From the NCBI RefSeq assembly GCF_001039275.2, contig NZ_CP030117.1:1447501-1511500 (forward strand): a stretch of DNA of 64,000 bases, in the 5' to 3' direction. Source of the stretch: Brevibacillus brevis. GTDB lineage: Bacteria > Bacillota > Bacilli > Brevibacillales > Brevibacillaceae. A program made the translations under genes and the position numbers. Within the stretch, counting starts at the first letter, position 1. Every line of letters begins with the position of its first letter. Below are positions 1 to 8,246 of the stretch, in pieces. The notes beneath the pieces were generated by a model, which worked only from the letters and a program-made list of their open reading frames with translations, was not told the DNA's origin and ran no database searches.

Positions 1-474
1 CGCCAGTTATCTCCGGTGACCCTGCTGGAAAAAGTCGTCGGTGGCAGAATCAGCAAGGTGTTTTTGGAACGGGCTGAAACGCTTGTATTTGCGGATGGGA
101 TGCAGCCGGAAGTCGTCAATGCGCTTTTGCTCCATACGCTAGCCAGCATGCAAATGGAGCTGCCAAAAGCGTACATGGAGACGATTCGTGACAGTTGGAA
201 AGCGAAGCGGATCGCGACAGTTGACGAGGCAGTCAAGCAGATCCTCGAACGTGCGGATCAACGGGCACAAACAGCCGAGAAGGCTAAAACGGGCAAGAAG
301 GAATCGGCCCCTGTCAGACGCAACGGTAGAGCTATCTTGCAGGACAAGCTACCAGCTTCTGTCGAGTGGCAGTTGTCGCAGGAAAAAAACGCATCCGACG
401 CTGAAAAGAAACAGTCCATTCAGGATTTTCCAGACTTGCAGAAAAGACTGGAAACCTTGCGAAAACGGAAATAA
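1..474 (+). CDS. dnaB: Replication initiation and membrane attachment protein DnaB, C-terminal part (5' end outside window)
   Basis: The reading frame is open from base 1, so the gene starts upstream; only about the last 157 residues are present. In Bacillota DnaB helps load the replicative helicase at oriC and at restart sites, together with DnaD and DnaI. The visible part carries the helical DnaB/DnaD C-terminal domain (PF07261 type): an LLEKVVGGRISKV stretch, a helix with LLLHTL, then a W-K-A-K-R-I-A-T-V-D-E-A segment, followed by a basic, low-complexity tail typical of the family end. The stop is 15 bases before dnaI, the usual dnaB-dnaI operon order in Bacillus and relatives. The identification rests on both the domain and the neighbour. 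Confidence 0.85.
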   Translation, partial: RQLSPVTLLEKVVGGRISKVFLERAETLVFADGMQPEVVNALLLHTLASMQMELPKAYMETIRDSWKAKRIATVDEAVKQILERADQRAQTAEKAKTGKKESAPVRRNGRAILQDKLPASVEWQLSQEKNASDAEKKQSIQDFPDLQKRLETLRKRK

Positions 475-489
475 GGAGTGTGAGGGAAC

Positions 490-1422
490 GTGGAATCTAT
501 CAGTGAGTTCATGCAAGAGCTCGCCAAACGAACGCCGCGTCAGTTGCTGACACCGGATCAGCAGTTAGATAAAATGTTCCGTTCGTCAGCCTATTTAAAA
601 GCATTTCAACAAGAGCATCCCGCATTGACCAGGGACGATTACCTTCGCTCGCTCTCCAACATCTATACGGCAGTAAAGGAGCAGTATTGGTGTGAGCGTT
701 GTCCGGGTCTTGGCGAATGCCCGAATTTGGTCAAGGGACATAGCACGCAATTGGAACTGGCACACCAACATATTATCAGCTCGATGACGCCCTGCTCCAA
801 GCAACTGTCGCACGAGGAAGAGATTCGCCGCCGCCGATTGATGCGAAGCTATTACGTATCCGAAGAGACCTTGAACGCGAGCTTTGAGGGCTTGGTCATT
901 GACTCCGGGAATTTTGCTACTGTAGATGCCGCGATTCAGTTCTGTGAAAAAGTCGGAACAGGCGAGCGGGTAAAAGGACTTTATCTGCACGGTCCGTTTG
1001 GGGTTGGAAAAAGCTACATCATGGGTGCAATTGGTCGTGAGCTCTCGGAGCGCAACGTCGCTTCCTTGCTGGTTTATGTGCCTGACTTTATCCGGGAGAT
1101 GAAGGATTCCATCTCGGATCAATCGTACGCGGGCAAGCTGGAGCTGCTGAAAGAAGTACCGGTATTGATCCTCGATGATATCGGCGCGGAGAACTTGACT
1201 CCATGGGTTCGTGACGAGATTTTGGGGGTTATATTGAATCAGCGGGCAAACAACCATTTGCCTACGCTGTTTACTTCGAATTACTCACTGAGTGAACTGC
1301 AAGAGCATTTGTCTATCTCCAACGGAAATCGGATCGAACAAACAAAAGCGGCTCGCATCATGGAGCGAATCCGCCATTTTGTCGACGTGTATGAAATTTT
1401 ACGCGAGAACCACCGTTCCTAG
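490..1422 (+). CDS. dnaI: Primosomal protein DnaI (helicase loader)
   Basis: DnaI is the AAA+ loader that delivers the replicative helicase DnaC to DNA in Bacillus-type bacteria. The 310 residues match the family length. The N-terminal third has the zinc-binding pattern CERCPGLGEC; the C-terminal AAA+ domain shows Walker A GPFGVGKS (about residues 172-179), Walker B VLILDDIG (about 228-235) and a sensor-like LFTSNYS. The GTG start at 490 has GAGGGA a few bases upstream, and the gene follows dnaB closely. The 3' end overlaps the convergent gene at 1399-2040 by 24 bases. Operon position and motifs agree, so this call is firm. Confidence 0.95.
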   Translation: MESISEFMQELAKRTPRQLLTPDQQLDKMFRSSAYLKAFQQEHPALTRDDYLRSLSNIYTAVKEQYWCERCPGLGECPNLVKGHSTQLELAHQHIISSMTPCSKQLSHEEEIRRRRLMRSYYVSEETLNASFEGLVIDSGNFATVDAAIQFCEKVGTGERVKGLYLHGPFGVGKSYIMGAIGRELSERNVASLLVYVPDFIREMKDSISDQSYAGKLELLKEVPVLILDDIGAENLTPWVRDEILGVILNQRANNHLPTLFTSNYSLSELQEHLSISNGNRIEQTKAARIMERIRHFVDVYEILRENHRS

Positions 1423-2040
1423 TACTTGTGTAAAGAGGCGAGAGAGCTCCCAATACGTGAGTGCGAGTACTTCTCTCGCCTTATGATACGGTCCAAACAG
1501 GACGTGTGACGTCGTCCCTACAGGTGAGGCGACAATTCCCAGTGAATCAGCCATGACCATTGCACGGGCTAAATGATAGTCGTGGCTGATGATCAGGGCG
1601 TCTTGAATATGATGTTCCTCCAAGATCTGCTGGCCGTACAGCAGGTTTTCGTATGTGCTGGTAGACTTGCTTTCTAGCAAAATGTCCTCTTCGGGAATTC
1701 CTTTGGCCACTAAGTAATTTCTGCTTACAGCAGCTTCCGTGATCGTTTTGCCTTCACCCAGGCCGCCTGTGACCAACAGCTTCGATACATAGCCTTCTTC
1801 ATACAGGGTCACCGCCTGTTCGAGACGTTCGCGCAGACCAGGACTAGGTCCCTCACCCCAGACTGCTGCACCGAGGACAATGCCGACGCTTGCGTGTCGT
1901 GCGTTGGCTTTCTCAATCGTCTGTTCGATACGATACCAGTTGTAGCCCGACCATATCAGACCGAGCAGCATGACACTCCCAAAGACTATCCATATCCCGC
2001 GCCAGCAAGGACGCTGTGCGTTTATCGTTCGATTTTTCAT
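1399..2040 (-). CDS. YdcF/SanA-family (DUF218) membrane-anchored protein
   Basis: A 213-residue protein with one N-terminal membrane segment (about residues 15-33, IWIVFGSVMLLGLIW) followed by a DUF218 domain. Family landmarks are visible: VGIVLGAAVWGEGPSPGLRERL near the start, LLVTGGLGEG, then E-S-TSTYENL and ALIISHDYHLARA. Members (YdcF, SanA, ElyC) are envelope-associated and some affect cell-wall precursor metabolism; the exact substrate is unknown here. The ATG at 2040 has GGGAG about nine bases upstream on the minus strand. It is convergent with dnaI and overlaps its end. Function is a family inference only. Confidence 0.85.
   Translation of the reverse strand: MKNRTINAQRPCWRGIWIVFGSVMLLGLIWSGYNWYRIEQTIEKANARHASVGIVLGAAVWGEGPSPGLRERLEQAVTLYEEGYVSKLLVTGGLGEGKTITEAAVSRNYLVAKGIPEEDILLESKSTSTYENLLYGQQILEEHHIQDALIISHDYHLARAMVMADSLGIVASPVGTTSHVLFGPYHKAREVLALTYWELSRLFTQVLGTVVLA
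1436..1481 (+). terminator. Hairpin, probable dnaI terminator inside the convergent gene
   Basis: AGGCGAGAGA (1436-1445) pairs perfectly with TCTCTCGCCT (1472-1481), 14 bases after the dnaI stop. There is no long T tract, and the hairpin lies within the coding sequence of the opposite-strand gene, so its role is inferred. Confidence 0.45.
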
Positions 2041-2223
2041 TCTTTGAATTCTCCCTCGTAGTCACTCTCTTTATTTAGACGTTTGAAATAAGGTCTAGTT
2101 ACAAAGCTCGACACATGCCTGACACGAAAAACTAGTAAATTGTTACTTGCTCTTTGCCGATATAGTAATGGTGGAATGGTTTCGAAGAACAGCAAATTTC
2201 ATACTTGCGAGGGAGGCTAGTTA

Positions 2224-4818
2224 ATGTTCTGGAAAAAAACGATGCTCTTGTTTCTGGCCGTCCTGCTATTAGTGGGGACTGGGAACGCAGGGGTAGGATT
2301 GGCTGCCGATGAAATCAGCCGACTCGTTCTGTCCAAGAATGAGGTAACATTGGAAAATGGAGATTCTACCAAGCTGACGGCTACCGCTATTTATGTGAGC
2401 GGAAAAACGGAAGACGTCACCGTCAAGACAGAATGGACCACGCAAAATGCGGATGTCGCCTCTGTATATGCGGGGCAGATTACAGCCAAATCGGTAGGGA
2501 AATCGACCGTAACGGCTACGTACATGGGTAAGCCTGTTGTAGTAGGTGTAACCGTAACGAAAAAGGTAAAGGCACTGACGACAGAAGATCAATCATTGAA
2601 CGTACGGATCGGCAACACGGAAAACGTAAAGCTGACAGCTGTATACAGCGATGGGACAACAGAAGACGTAACGACACAAGCAGACTGGTCCATCGATAAT
2701 CCGGCGATTGCGACTGTAGTCAACGGTGCAATCAAAGGTTTGAATTCAGGAACTGGTACCGTGACAGCGAAGTTTGGCAGCCAGACGACAACGATCTCTG
2801 TGAACGTCGAGATCGCCCACAGACTGGAGCCAAACAAAAACCAGGTTTCACTCTTGCTGAACGGCGAAGAAACAATCAAGCTCAAGGCCATTTTCCCGGA
2901 TGGAAGTGTAACGGAAGACGTTTCCGACAAGGCTGAATGGTCCTCAGACAATACTGCTGTAGCCGATGCGCTCAAAGGTACGATCAAGGCTTATGGCGCG
3001 GGTACAGCAACCATTACGGCGAAGTATGGAACAAAAACAGCGACGATCAAAGTCGATGTGGATACAACGCAAAAACTGGAACTCAGCAAGCAAAACATTT
3101 TCATGAATGTGGGGAAGGCAGAAGACATCGAGCTGAAAGCAACTTATGCCAATGGCGGTGCTTCCACAGTTGTAAACGACAAGGCAGAATGGTCCTCTGA
3201 TCGCGAGGACGTTGCGTATTACAGCAACGGGAAAATCCACGCGGTGAAGTCCGGTGAAGCGGTTATTACTGCGAAATACGGAAACAAATCCGTTCAGGTA
3301 CGCGTAGATGTAGAAGTACCTCGTTCCTTGTATATCGTTCCAGCTTTCCTGACGATGAAAAGCGGATCAACGAAAGACGTAGTTGTAAACGCGTCCTTCG
3401 CAAACGGAACAAGTGAAGATATCACTTCAAAAGTAGAGTGGTCTTCGGATAATGCAGATGTCGTATTTGCAAGCGGCAAGACGGTATCCGCCTACAAGGC
3501 TGGAACGGCGAATGTAACCGCTAAATACGGCGGGAAAACAGCGACACTGGTTGTCGATGTAGATGTACCGCAAAACTTGTCCGCAGATATCACGACAGTA
3601 GCGATTCCGGTGGGCGGCGCGAAGCAAGTGAAGGTAACGGCTTCGTATCCAGATGGAAGCACTCCTGCTGAAGATGTCACACAAAAAGTTGTTTGGTCAT
3701 CCAGTGCACCGAACGTAGCAAGCGTGCGTCAAGGCTTGATCACAGGTGTGTCGACAGGTGCAGCGACAGTAACAGCTACATACGGAACACGCACAGTGAA
3801 CATTTCCGTATCGGTTGGCGTCATGCAGACATTGACGGTAGATAAGAAAAAGATCGTGCTTGGCAATGGCAAGTCGGAAACCGTTAAGCTGACAGCAGCT
3901 TACGCGGATGGAACGACCAAGGATGTAACAGATTCAGCGACATGGAGCTCGGCTTCTGCTGCTGTAGCAGAGGTAATGAACGGGAAGATCACAGCGACAG
4001 GAGCAGGGAAAACGACCGTAACAGGTACCTTCGATGGCAAATCGGTTACGATTGCGGTAGAAGTAGACCAAGCGACGAATCTTTCCGTTGATCCTCGCCT
4101 GCTGATCCTGAACGTCAACGAATCAAAAGAGATCAAACTGAACGCAACAGACTCCGCTGGCAATTCGGACAATGTGACCAGCGATGCCGAATGGTCCTCG
4201 TCCTCGGTTAAAGTAGCGGATGTGGTAAACGGTCGCGTAACAGGTCTCTCAAATGGACGTGCGACGATCACTGCGAAATACGGCGGCAAATCGATCAGTA
4301 TCCCGGTAGAAGTCGGAATCGTGAGCAAGCTGGAAGCCAACAAGCGTTATGTATCTACGAAGTCGAACAGCAACGTACAAGTAACCTTGACAGCTACCTT
4401 CTCCGATGGCCGCACCATGGATGTTACCTCCATGGCTGACTGGAAGACGAACAACTACAAAGTAGCAGACGTAACCAAAGGCCTCATTACAGGACGTACC
4501 TACGGAAAAGCAACGGTTACAGCGAGATACAACGACAAAAGCGTATCGATCCCAGTCGATGTTGATACACTGAAATACTTGAAGACAGATGTCGTCCAGC
4601 TCGTGATGAGCAAGGGTGAAGTGAAACAAGTGAACGCCATCGCTACGTATGCAGATGGCTCTGAGCAAAATGTCACCAAGCCAGCTCTCTGGACCACTTC
4701 TCGCCTGTTGGTAGCCGACGTGAAAGACGGCGTGATCAAGGCGACAGGGTCGGGTAAAGCGACGATTTATGTGCAGTATGGTGGGAAGAAGACACCGATT
4801 GTGGTGACGGTGAGATAG
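2224..4818 (+). CDS. Secreted protein of ten bacterial Ig-like (BIG2) repeats
   Basis: An 864-residue protein with a Sec signal peptide (MFWKKTMLLFLAVLLLVGTG, likely cut near residue 28, GLAAD) followed entirely by ten repeats of about 83 residues. Each repeat opens with L-x3-x3-(V/L) strand residues, then LTATAxYxDGTxEDVT, (A)WSSDN/AxVA, xGxITAxxxGxxTVTAKYGGK, the typical BIG2 pattern. There is no cysteine, no LPXTG motif and no SLH domain, so anchoring to the cell is unexplained. BIG2 repeats usually act as stalks or adhesive domains; no head domain is present. The start has GAGGGAGG ten bases upstream. A strong terminator follows, so it is monocistronic. Confidence 0.9.
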   Translation: MFWKKTMLLFLAVLLLVGTGNAGVGLAADEISRLVLSKNEVTLENGDSTKLTATAIYVSGKTEDVTVKTEWTTQNADVASVYAGQITAKSVGKSTVTATYMGKPVVVGVTVTKKVKALTTEDQSLNVRIGNTENVKLTAVYSDGTTEDVTTQADWSIDNPAIATVVNGAIKGLNSGTGTVTAKFGSQTTTISVNVEIAHRLEPNKNQVSLLLNGEETIKLKAIFPDGSVTEDVSDKAEWSSDNTAVADALKGTIKAYGAGTATITAKYGTKTATIKVDVDTTQKLELSKQNIFMNVGKAEDIELKATYANGGASTVVNDKAEWSSDREDVAYYSNGKIHAVKSGEAVITAKYGNKSVQVRVDVEVPRSLYIVPAFLTMKSGSTKDVVVNASFANGTSEDITSKVEWSSDNADVVFASGKTVSAYKAGTANVTAKYGGKTATLVVDVDVPQNLSADITTVAIPVGGAKQVKVTASYPDGSTPAEDVTQKVVWSSSAPNVASVRQGLITGVSTGAATVTATYGTRTVNISVSVGVMQTLTVDKKKIVLGNGKSETVKLTAAYADGTTKDVTDSATWSSASAAVAEVMNGKITATGAGKTTVTGTFDGKSVTIAVEVDQATNLSVDPRLLILNVNESKEIKLNATDSAGNSDNVTSDAEWSSSSVKVADVVNGRVTGLSNGRATITAKYGGKSISIPVEVGIVSKLEANKRYVSTKSNSNVQVTLTATFSDGRTMDVTSMADWKTNNYKVADVTKGLITGRTYGKATVTARYNDKSVSIPVDVDTLKYLKTDVVQLVMSKGEVKQVNAIATYADGSEQNVTKPALWTTSRLLVADVKDGVIKATGSGKATIYVQYGGKKTPIVVTVR

Positions 4819-4841
4819 TGGAGTGATAGAGAAAAGAGAGG

Positions 4842-4872
4842 AGCCAACCGATTGGAGCGGTTGGCTTTTTTT
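4842..4872 (+). terminator. Rho-independent terminator of the Ig-repeat gene
   Basis: AGCCAACCG (4842-4850) pairs with CGGTTGGCT (4858-4866), 7-base loop, followed by seven T. It lies 23 bases after the stop. Confidence 0.9.
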
Positions 4873-4916
4873 GTGGTTTTTTTCAGTTGGGACGGGGATT
4901 TATCAGATTTTTTCGC

Positions 4917-4946
4917 TTGCAGTGTACGGCGGGCGTATGCTATACT
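4917..4946 (+). promoter_or_regulatory. Promoter of tRNA-Ala
   Basis: TTGCAG (4917-4922) and TATACT (4941-4946), spaced 18 bases, end 41 bases before the mature tRNA. The match to sigma-A boxes is good; the assignment comes from position. Confidence 0.6.
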
Positions 4947-4987
4947 GATTTCACTGAGGCGATAATCGCCGGAAGTACCATACATAT

Positions 4988-5063
4988 GGGGCATTAGCTC
5001 AGCTGGGAGAGCGCTACACTGGCAGTGTAGAGGTCAGCGGTTCGATCCCGCTATGCTCCACCA
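4988..5063 (+). tRNA. tRNA-Ala (anticodon GGC)
   Basis: A 76-base cloverleaf with encoded CCA: acceptor stem GGGGCAT/ATGCTCC, D arm GCTC/GAGC with AGCTGGGA loop, anticodon arm CTACA-CTGGCAG-TGTAG giving anticodon GGC (Ala, codon GCC), T arm AGCGG-TTCGATC-CCGCT. Its own promoter and terminator flank it, so it is a single-gene unit. No integrase or att-like duplication is visible next to it. Confidence 0.97.
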
Positions 5064-5076
5064 TACGTAAACGTTC

Positions 5077-5104
5077 AAAACGGCAGAAATGCCGTTTTTT
5101 CTTT
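5077..5104 (+). terminator. Terminator of tRNA-Ala
   Basis: AAAACGGCA (5077-5085), GAAA loop, TGCCGTTTT (5090-5098) and a T tract. An almost identical hairpin is reused at 11541. Confidence 0.9.
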
Positions 5105-5300
5105 TTTTATTTATGGTACCGTATTTGAAGCATGTGCATAAAAATTTTTGAGCTTCTTTGATTTTGTTGATGCTTGTTTTGAGACAAAGTAAAATGGTAT
5201 GGAAATTCCAACCATAAGTGAAAACGCAAACGTGGTGTAACATACCTGCTAGTGAATTCTATTTCTTTATCATAACTTTTGAAAAGAAGGAGATAGAAAC

Positions 5301-5960
5301 ATGAATAATCATATTACCTTTCATCCCTCCCATGAAGGTATCGTATCGATTTGCAACCAAGATACCACTATCTGTAAACTGATTAACCATATTGGTCCAC
5401 TTACATTGAAGACGAATGAAAATCATTTAGAAGCGCTCGTCATGTCCATTATTGGACAACAGTTATCAGCAAAAGCAGCAAGTACCATTCGCCAACGAGT
5501 AAAAATGCTTTGTAGTGAGATAACACCAGAAAGAGTCTTGCGTACACCTATTGAAAATTTTAGAAATGCTGGGGTATCAAGAACAAAAATAGAGTTTATT
5601 TTTGATTTATGTAAGAAAGTCCATAGTAACGAAATATCATTTGCAAACTTTCATTCACAAGAAAACGAGACCGTAATCAATTCATTAACTTCTGTTAAAG
5701 GGATAGGAAAATGGACGGCAGAAATGTTCTTAATATTCTCTTTAGGACGGCTGAATGTTCTTTCCTTGGGGGATGCCGGATTGCAAAGGGCGACAAAATG
5801 GTTATATCAACTAGATGATCGGCCGAAAAATAAATATATGGAGGAAGTTTCCATAAACTGGCATCCCTATTATAGTATTGTGTCCTTGTATCTATGGGAA
5901 TCAATCGACCTAGGATTTGTAGATCATTTTCCTACGATAGAGGATGTAAATGAAAAATAA
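5301..5960 (+). CDS. DNA-3-methyladenine glycosylase, AlkA/HhH-GPD type
   Basis: A 219-residue base-excision repair glycosylase of the helix-hairpin-helix GPD superfamily, which removes alkylated bases. The helical core has LEALVMSIIGQQLSAKAA (about residues 43-60); the HhH motif is LTSVKGIGKWTAEM (129-142), followed by the catalytic aspartate in LSLGDAGL (D158). It lacks the N-terminal AlkA domain, giving the compact bacterial form. AAGAAGGAG sits ten bases before the ATG. The gene is more AT-rich than its neighbours. It converges on the MFS gene with only 13 bases between the stops and no visible terminator. Confidence 0.9.
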   Translation: MNNHITFHPSHEGIVSICNQDTTICKLINHIGPLTLKTNENHLEALVMSIIGQQLSAKAASTIRQRVKMLCSEITPERVLRTPIENFRNAGVSRTKIEFIFDLCKKVHSNEISFANFHSQENETVINSLTSVKGIGKWTAEMFLIFSLGRLNVLSLGDAGLQRATKWLYQLDDRPKNKYMEEVSINWHPYYSIVSLYLWESIDLGFVDHFPTIEDVNEK

Positions 5961-5973
5961 GTTCTTCACAAGT

Positions 5974-7227
5974 TTATGGGACAAGGTTCGGAGACGAAAC
6001 ACTTCCTCCCGATTGCTCCGTTTGGCGTTTTTCTTCACGAAAAACGCTGATAAGGGGGAAGACGAGAAATAAGTTAAGGATCGCTCCTCCTAAAAAAACA
6101 ACTTGCAGGCCAGCCAACTCCGCCACAATTCCTGCGAGAAACGCGCCTATAGGTAACGTCCCCCAACTAATCAGCCTGTAGGCGCCATAGACCCGCCCCA
6201 ACAACTCATTGGGTACAACTCGTTGGCGAATCGAATTGACAGCGACCACCCATGTTGTCCCGCCCATACCTGCCAGAAACATAGCCGCGCCCACCAGCCA
6301 AACATTTGCCCAGACGCCTGGCACGAACAACATTGCAAAGGTACCGATAATGTCCATCCCAAGCAGTGCCCCCCGCCCAAACAAACGCTGCAGAGGAGAT
6401 ACCAGCAAAGATCCGGCGACACTTCCCGCAGCCAAAGAGGTTAACAGCAAGCCGTACTGGTACTCTTGTAAACCAAGCGGCCCCGGCGCTACCGCATAGA
6501 GCACCAGAATAGAAAAAAACGCGCTCCAGCAGGAAGCCATAATAGCCACCATAATGGCAAGCGTACGAAGCAGCTGGTTAGTCCATAAAAAGCGAACGCC
6601 TTCCGAAACCTCTCGCCAGATGGAAGCCGATTGCTTCCGTTCGACTGAAAAATGTCCACGCATTAGAAGCAGGGCAACGGCAGCCGCAAGGAAAGAAACG
6701 GCACTGCCAACCGCCGGCAGGAGAAGACCAATCGCAAGTAGATACCCTCCCAGTGGCCCACCAATAAATTTGTTCATGATCGTTTCTACGCTGTAAATGC
6801 GTGCATTTGCCTGTTCTAATTGATCACGGTTAACGACGGAAGGCACGAGTGCCCCAGACGTAGTGTCGGATACCGTTTCGCAAGTCCCGACCAAAAACGC
6901 CAGAAAACCCAAAACAAATACCGACAGCCAATCTAACTGCTGGGCAAAAGCCAGAGATCCAACGGCAGCCGTCCGAATGAGATTAACAACGACCATGATT
7001 CGCTTTCGATCCAGACGGTCGACGATCACGCCAACCGGTAGAGCGAAGAGTAACCAAGGGAGGGTCAACGCCAGCGAAACGCTTGCGACCAAAGCGGGAG
7101 AATTGGTAAGTTTCGCTGCCAAGAGAGGAAGTGCAAATTTGAACAACCCGTCTCCCAGATTGGATAGAGCCGTGGCCATCCATAACGCCCAAAATTCTCT
7201 GCCAAACCTTTGATTTGTAATGCGCAT
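5974..7227 (-). CDS. MFS exporter, macrolide-efflux (MDR) type
   Basis: A 417-residue, 12-segment major facilitator of the MefA/MFS_3-like efflux group: N-terminal FWALWMATALSNLGDGLFKFALPLL, cytoplasmic loop motif DRLDRKRIMV between segments 2 and 3, and GRVYGAYRLISWG late in the protein. The start is taken at ATG 7227 because GGGGG lies seven bases upstream; the ATG six codons earlier has no such site. The substrate cannot be told from sequence; drugs or macrolides are typical of relatives. Upstream lies a sigma-A promoter overlapped by an inverted repeat. No regulator gene adjoins it. Confidence 0.85.
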   Translation of the reverse strand: MRITNQRFGREFWALWMATALSNLGDGLFKFALPLLAAKLTNSPALVASVSLALTLPWLLFALPVGVIVDRLDRKRIMVVVNLIRTAAVGSLAFAQQLDWLSVFVLGFLAFLVGTCETVSDTTSGALVPSVVNRDQLEQANARIYSVETIMNKFIGGPLGGYLLAIGLLLPAVGSAVSFLAAAVALLLMRGHFSVERKQSASIWREVSEGVRFLWTNQLLRTLAIMVAIMASCWSAFFSILVLYAVAPGPLGLQEYQYGLLLTSLAAGSVAGSLLVSPLQRLFGRGALLGMDIIGTFAMLFVPGVWANVWLVGAAMFLAGMGGTTWVVAVNSIRQRVVPNELLGRVYGAYRLISWGTLPIGAFLAGIVAELAGLQVVFLGGAILNLFLVFPLISVFREEKRQTEQSGGSVSSPNLVP

Positions 7228-7253
7228 TTCGTAACCCCCATTCATGTGTTAAG

Positions 7254-7289
7254 TAGTTACATTTTAAGATCACTTTTGTAACTAGTCAA
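7254..7289 (-). promoter_or_regulatory. Promoter with overlapping inverted repeat for the MFS exporter
   Basis: On the minus strand TTGACT (7289-7284), 17-base spacer, TAAAAT (7266-7261). The arms TAGTTAC (7254-7260) and GTAACTA (7278-7284) form an inverted repeat bracketing the promoter, so a repressor site is plausible. The 7290-7502 remainder holds nothing else I can name. Confidence 0.55.
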
Positions 7290-7502
7290 ATGTATTTTGG
7301 GGGTTACGATATTTAGATTAATAAATGCCGACATGCATCTTGCGGTGGGTAGCCGATTGACTCACGGGCATATTGTGTCTCCCTTTTCATTAGGTGGGGG
7401 TAGAAAAACGTTTGCGTGAAGAAAACTTATTACCCCGCTTCTCAGAAAAACAGAGCGAAAAGATACTCTCCCCCCGCTCCGTCCATCCTTCTATCCCCAA
7501 AC

Positions 7503-8246
7503 TCACAAATTCATCAACCCTCGAAACGCTTTCATTCTCCCCCTACTAACAGGAATATCCGTCTGACTATCATCATTCATCTTAATCAAATACGTATTAT
7601 TAAACCACGGAATGATTTCTCTAATATACTTCACATTCAAAATATAATTCCGATGACTTCGAAAGAAACATCGGGACCGGTTCAAAATCTCCTCCAGCTC
7701 ATTTAAGGACAAATCGCACTTCTCAATACTCTCTTTTGTCGCCACATATAAATCTTTCTCCCGCACAAAAGCAAAGTAAATCTGCCCTACAGGGATCGGG
7801 ATGATCTTGTTGGTCTTCCGGATGCAGACATGCTCTTCCAGCGGGGGAACAGTCTGGGTACGGTCATTCATGGCCGGTCGGTTCCTCAGTGTCCTCACTT
7901 TTTGGATCACATCGTCCAATTTCGTTTCCATGATCGGTTTGGTCAAATAGCCCACAGCTAACGTGGAAAAAGCCTCCAAAGCGTGTTCATGATAGGCAGT
8001 CGAAAAAACGATCAATGGGGGATTGGACATCTGGCTCAATGTTTTGGCAAATTCAAGCCCATTCATCCCGGGCATCTGAATATCAAGCATGAGCAAATCA
8101 GGCTCGGAATTGATAATATGGGGCAATGCTTCCAAGGGATTGGTATAGATTGCGTCCACCTGGATATCAATATATTTTTTTAGCAAATATTCTAATTCGG
8201 AACAAATGGCTGGCTCGTCATCGATGATGAACGTTTTCAGGAGCAT
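7503..8246 (-). CDS. LytTR-family response regulator
   Basis: Receiver domain (residues 1-120) with acidic pair DDE at 9-11, phosphoacceptor D55 in LLMLDIQMPG, S/T and K in VFSTAY and LTKPI, then a C-terminal LytTR DNA-binding domain with RCFFRSHRNYILNVKYI, the usual hallmark. About 247 residues, as in LytT/YpdB/NatR-like regulators. Start taken at ATG 8246 (MLLKTFIIDDEP), since the receiver begins there. It overlaps the kinase gene by 29 bases, so the two are translationally linked. The likely target is the divergent MHS symporter, by analogy with LytST-, YpdAB- and BtsSR-controlled carriers; this is inference. Confidence 0.92.
   Translation of the reverse strand: MLLKTFIIDDEPAICSELEYLLKKYIDIQVDAIYTNPLEALPHIINSEPDLLMLDIQMPGMNGLEFAKTLSQMSNPPLIVFSTAYHEHALEAFSTLAVGYLTKPIMETKLDDVIQKVRTLRNRPAMNDRTQTVPPLEEHVCIRKTNKIIPIPVGQIYFAFVREKDLYVATKESIEKCDLSLNELEEILNRSRCFFRSHRNYILNVKYIREIIPWFNNTYLIKMNDDSQTDIPVSRGRMKAFRGLMNL

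Noticed and set aside
2269-4739. Several long minus-strand frames inside the Ig-repeat gene.
   Set aside because: They mirror the repeats, have no ribosome sites and no recognisable domains.
4988-5300. tRNA-Ala as an integration site for a mobile island.
   Set aside because: No integrase, no repeat of the tRNA 3' end in the window, and the AT-rich island begins 17 kb away.
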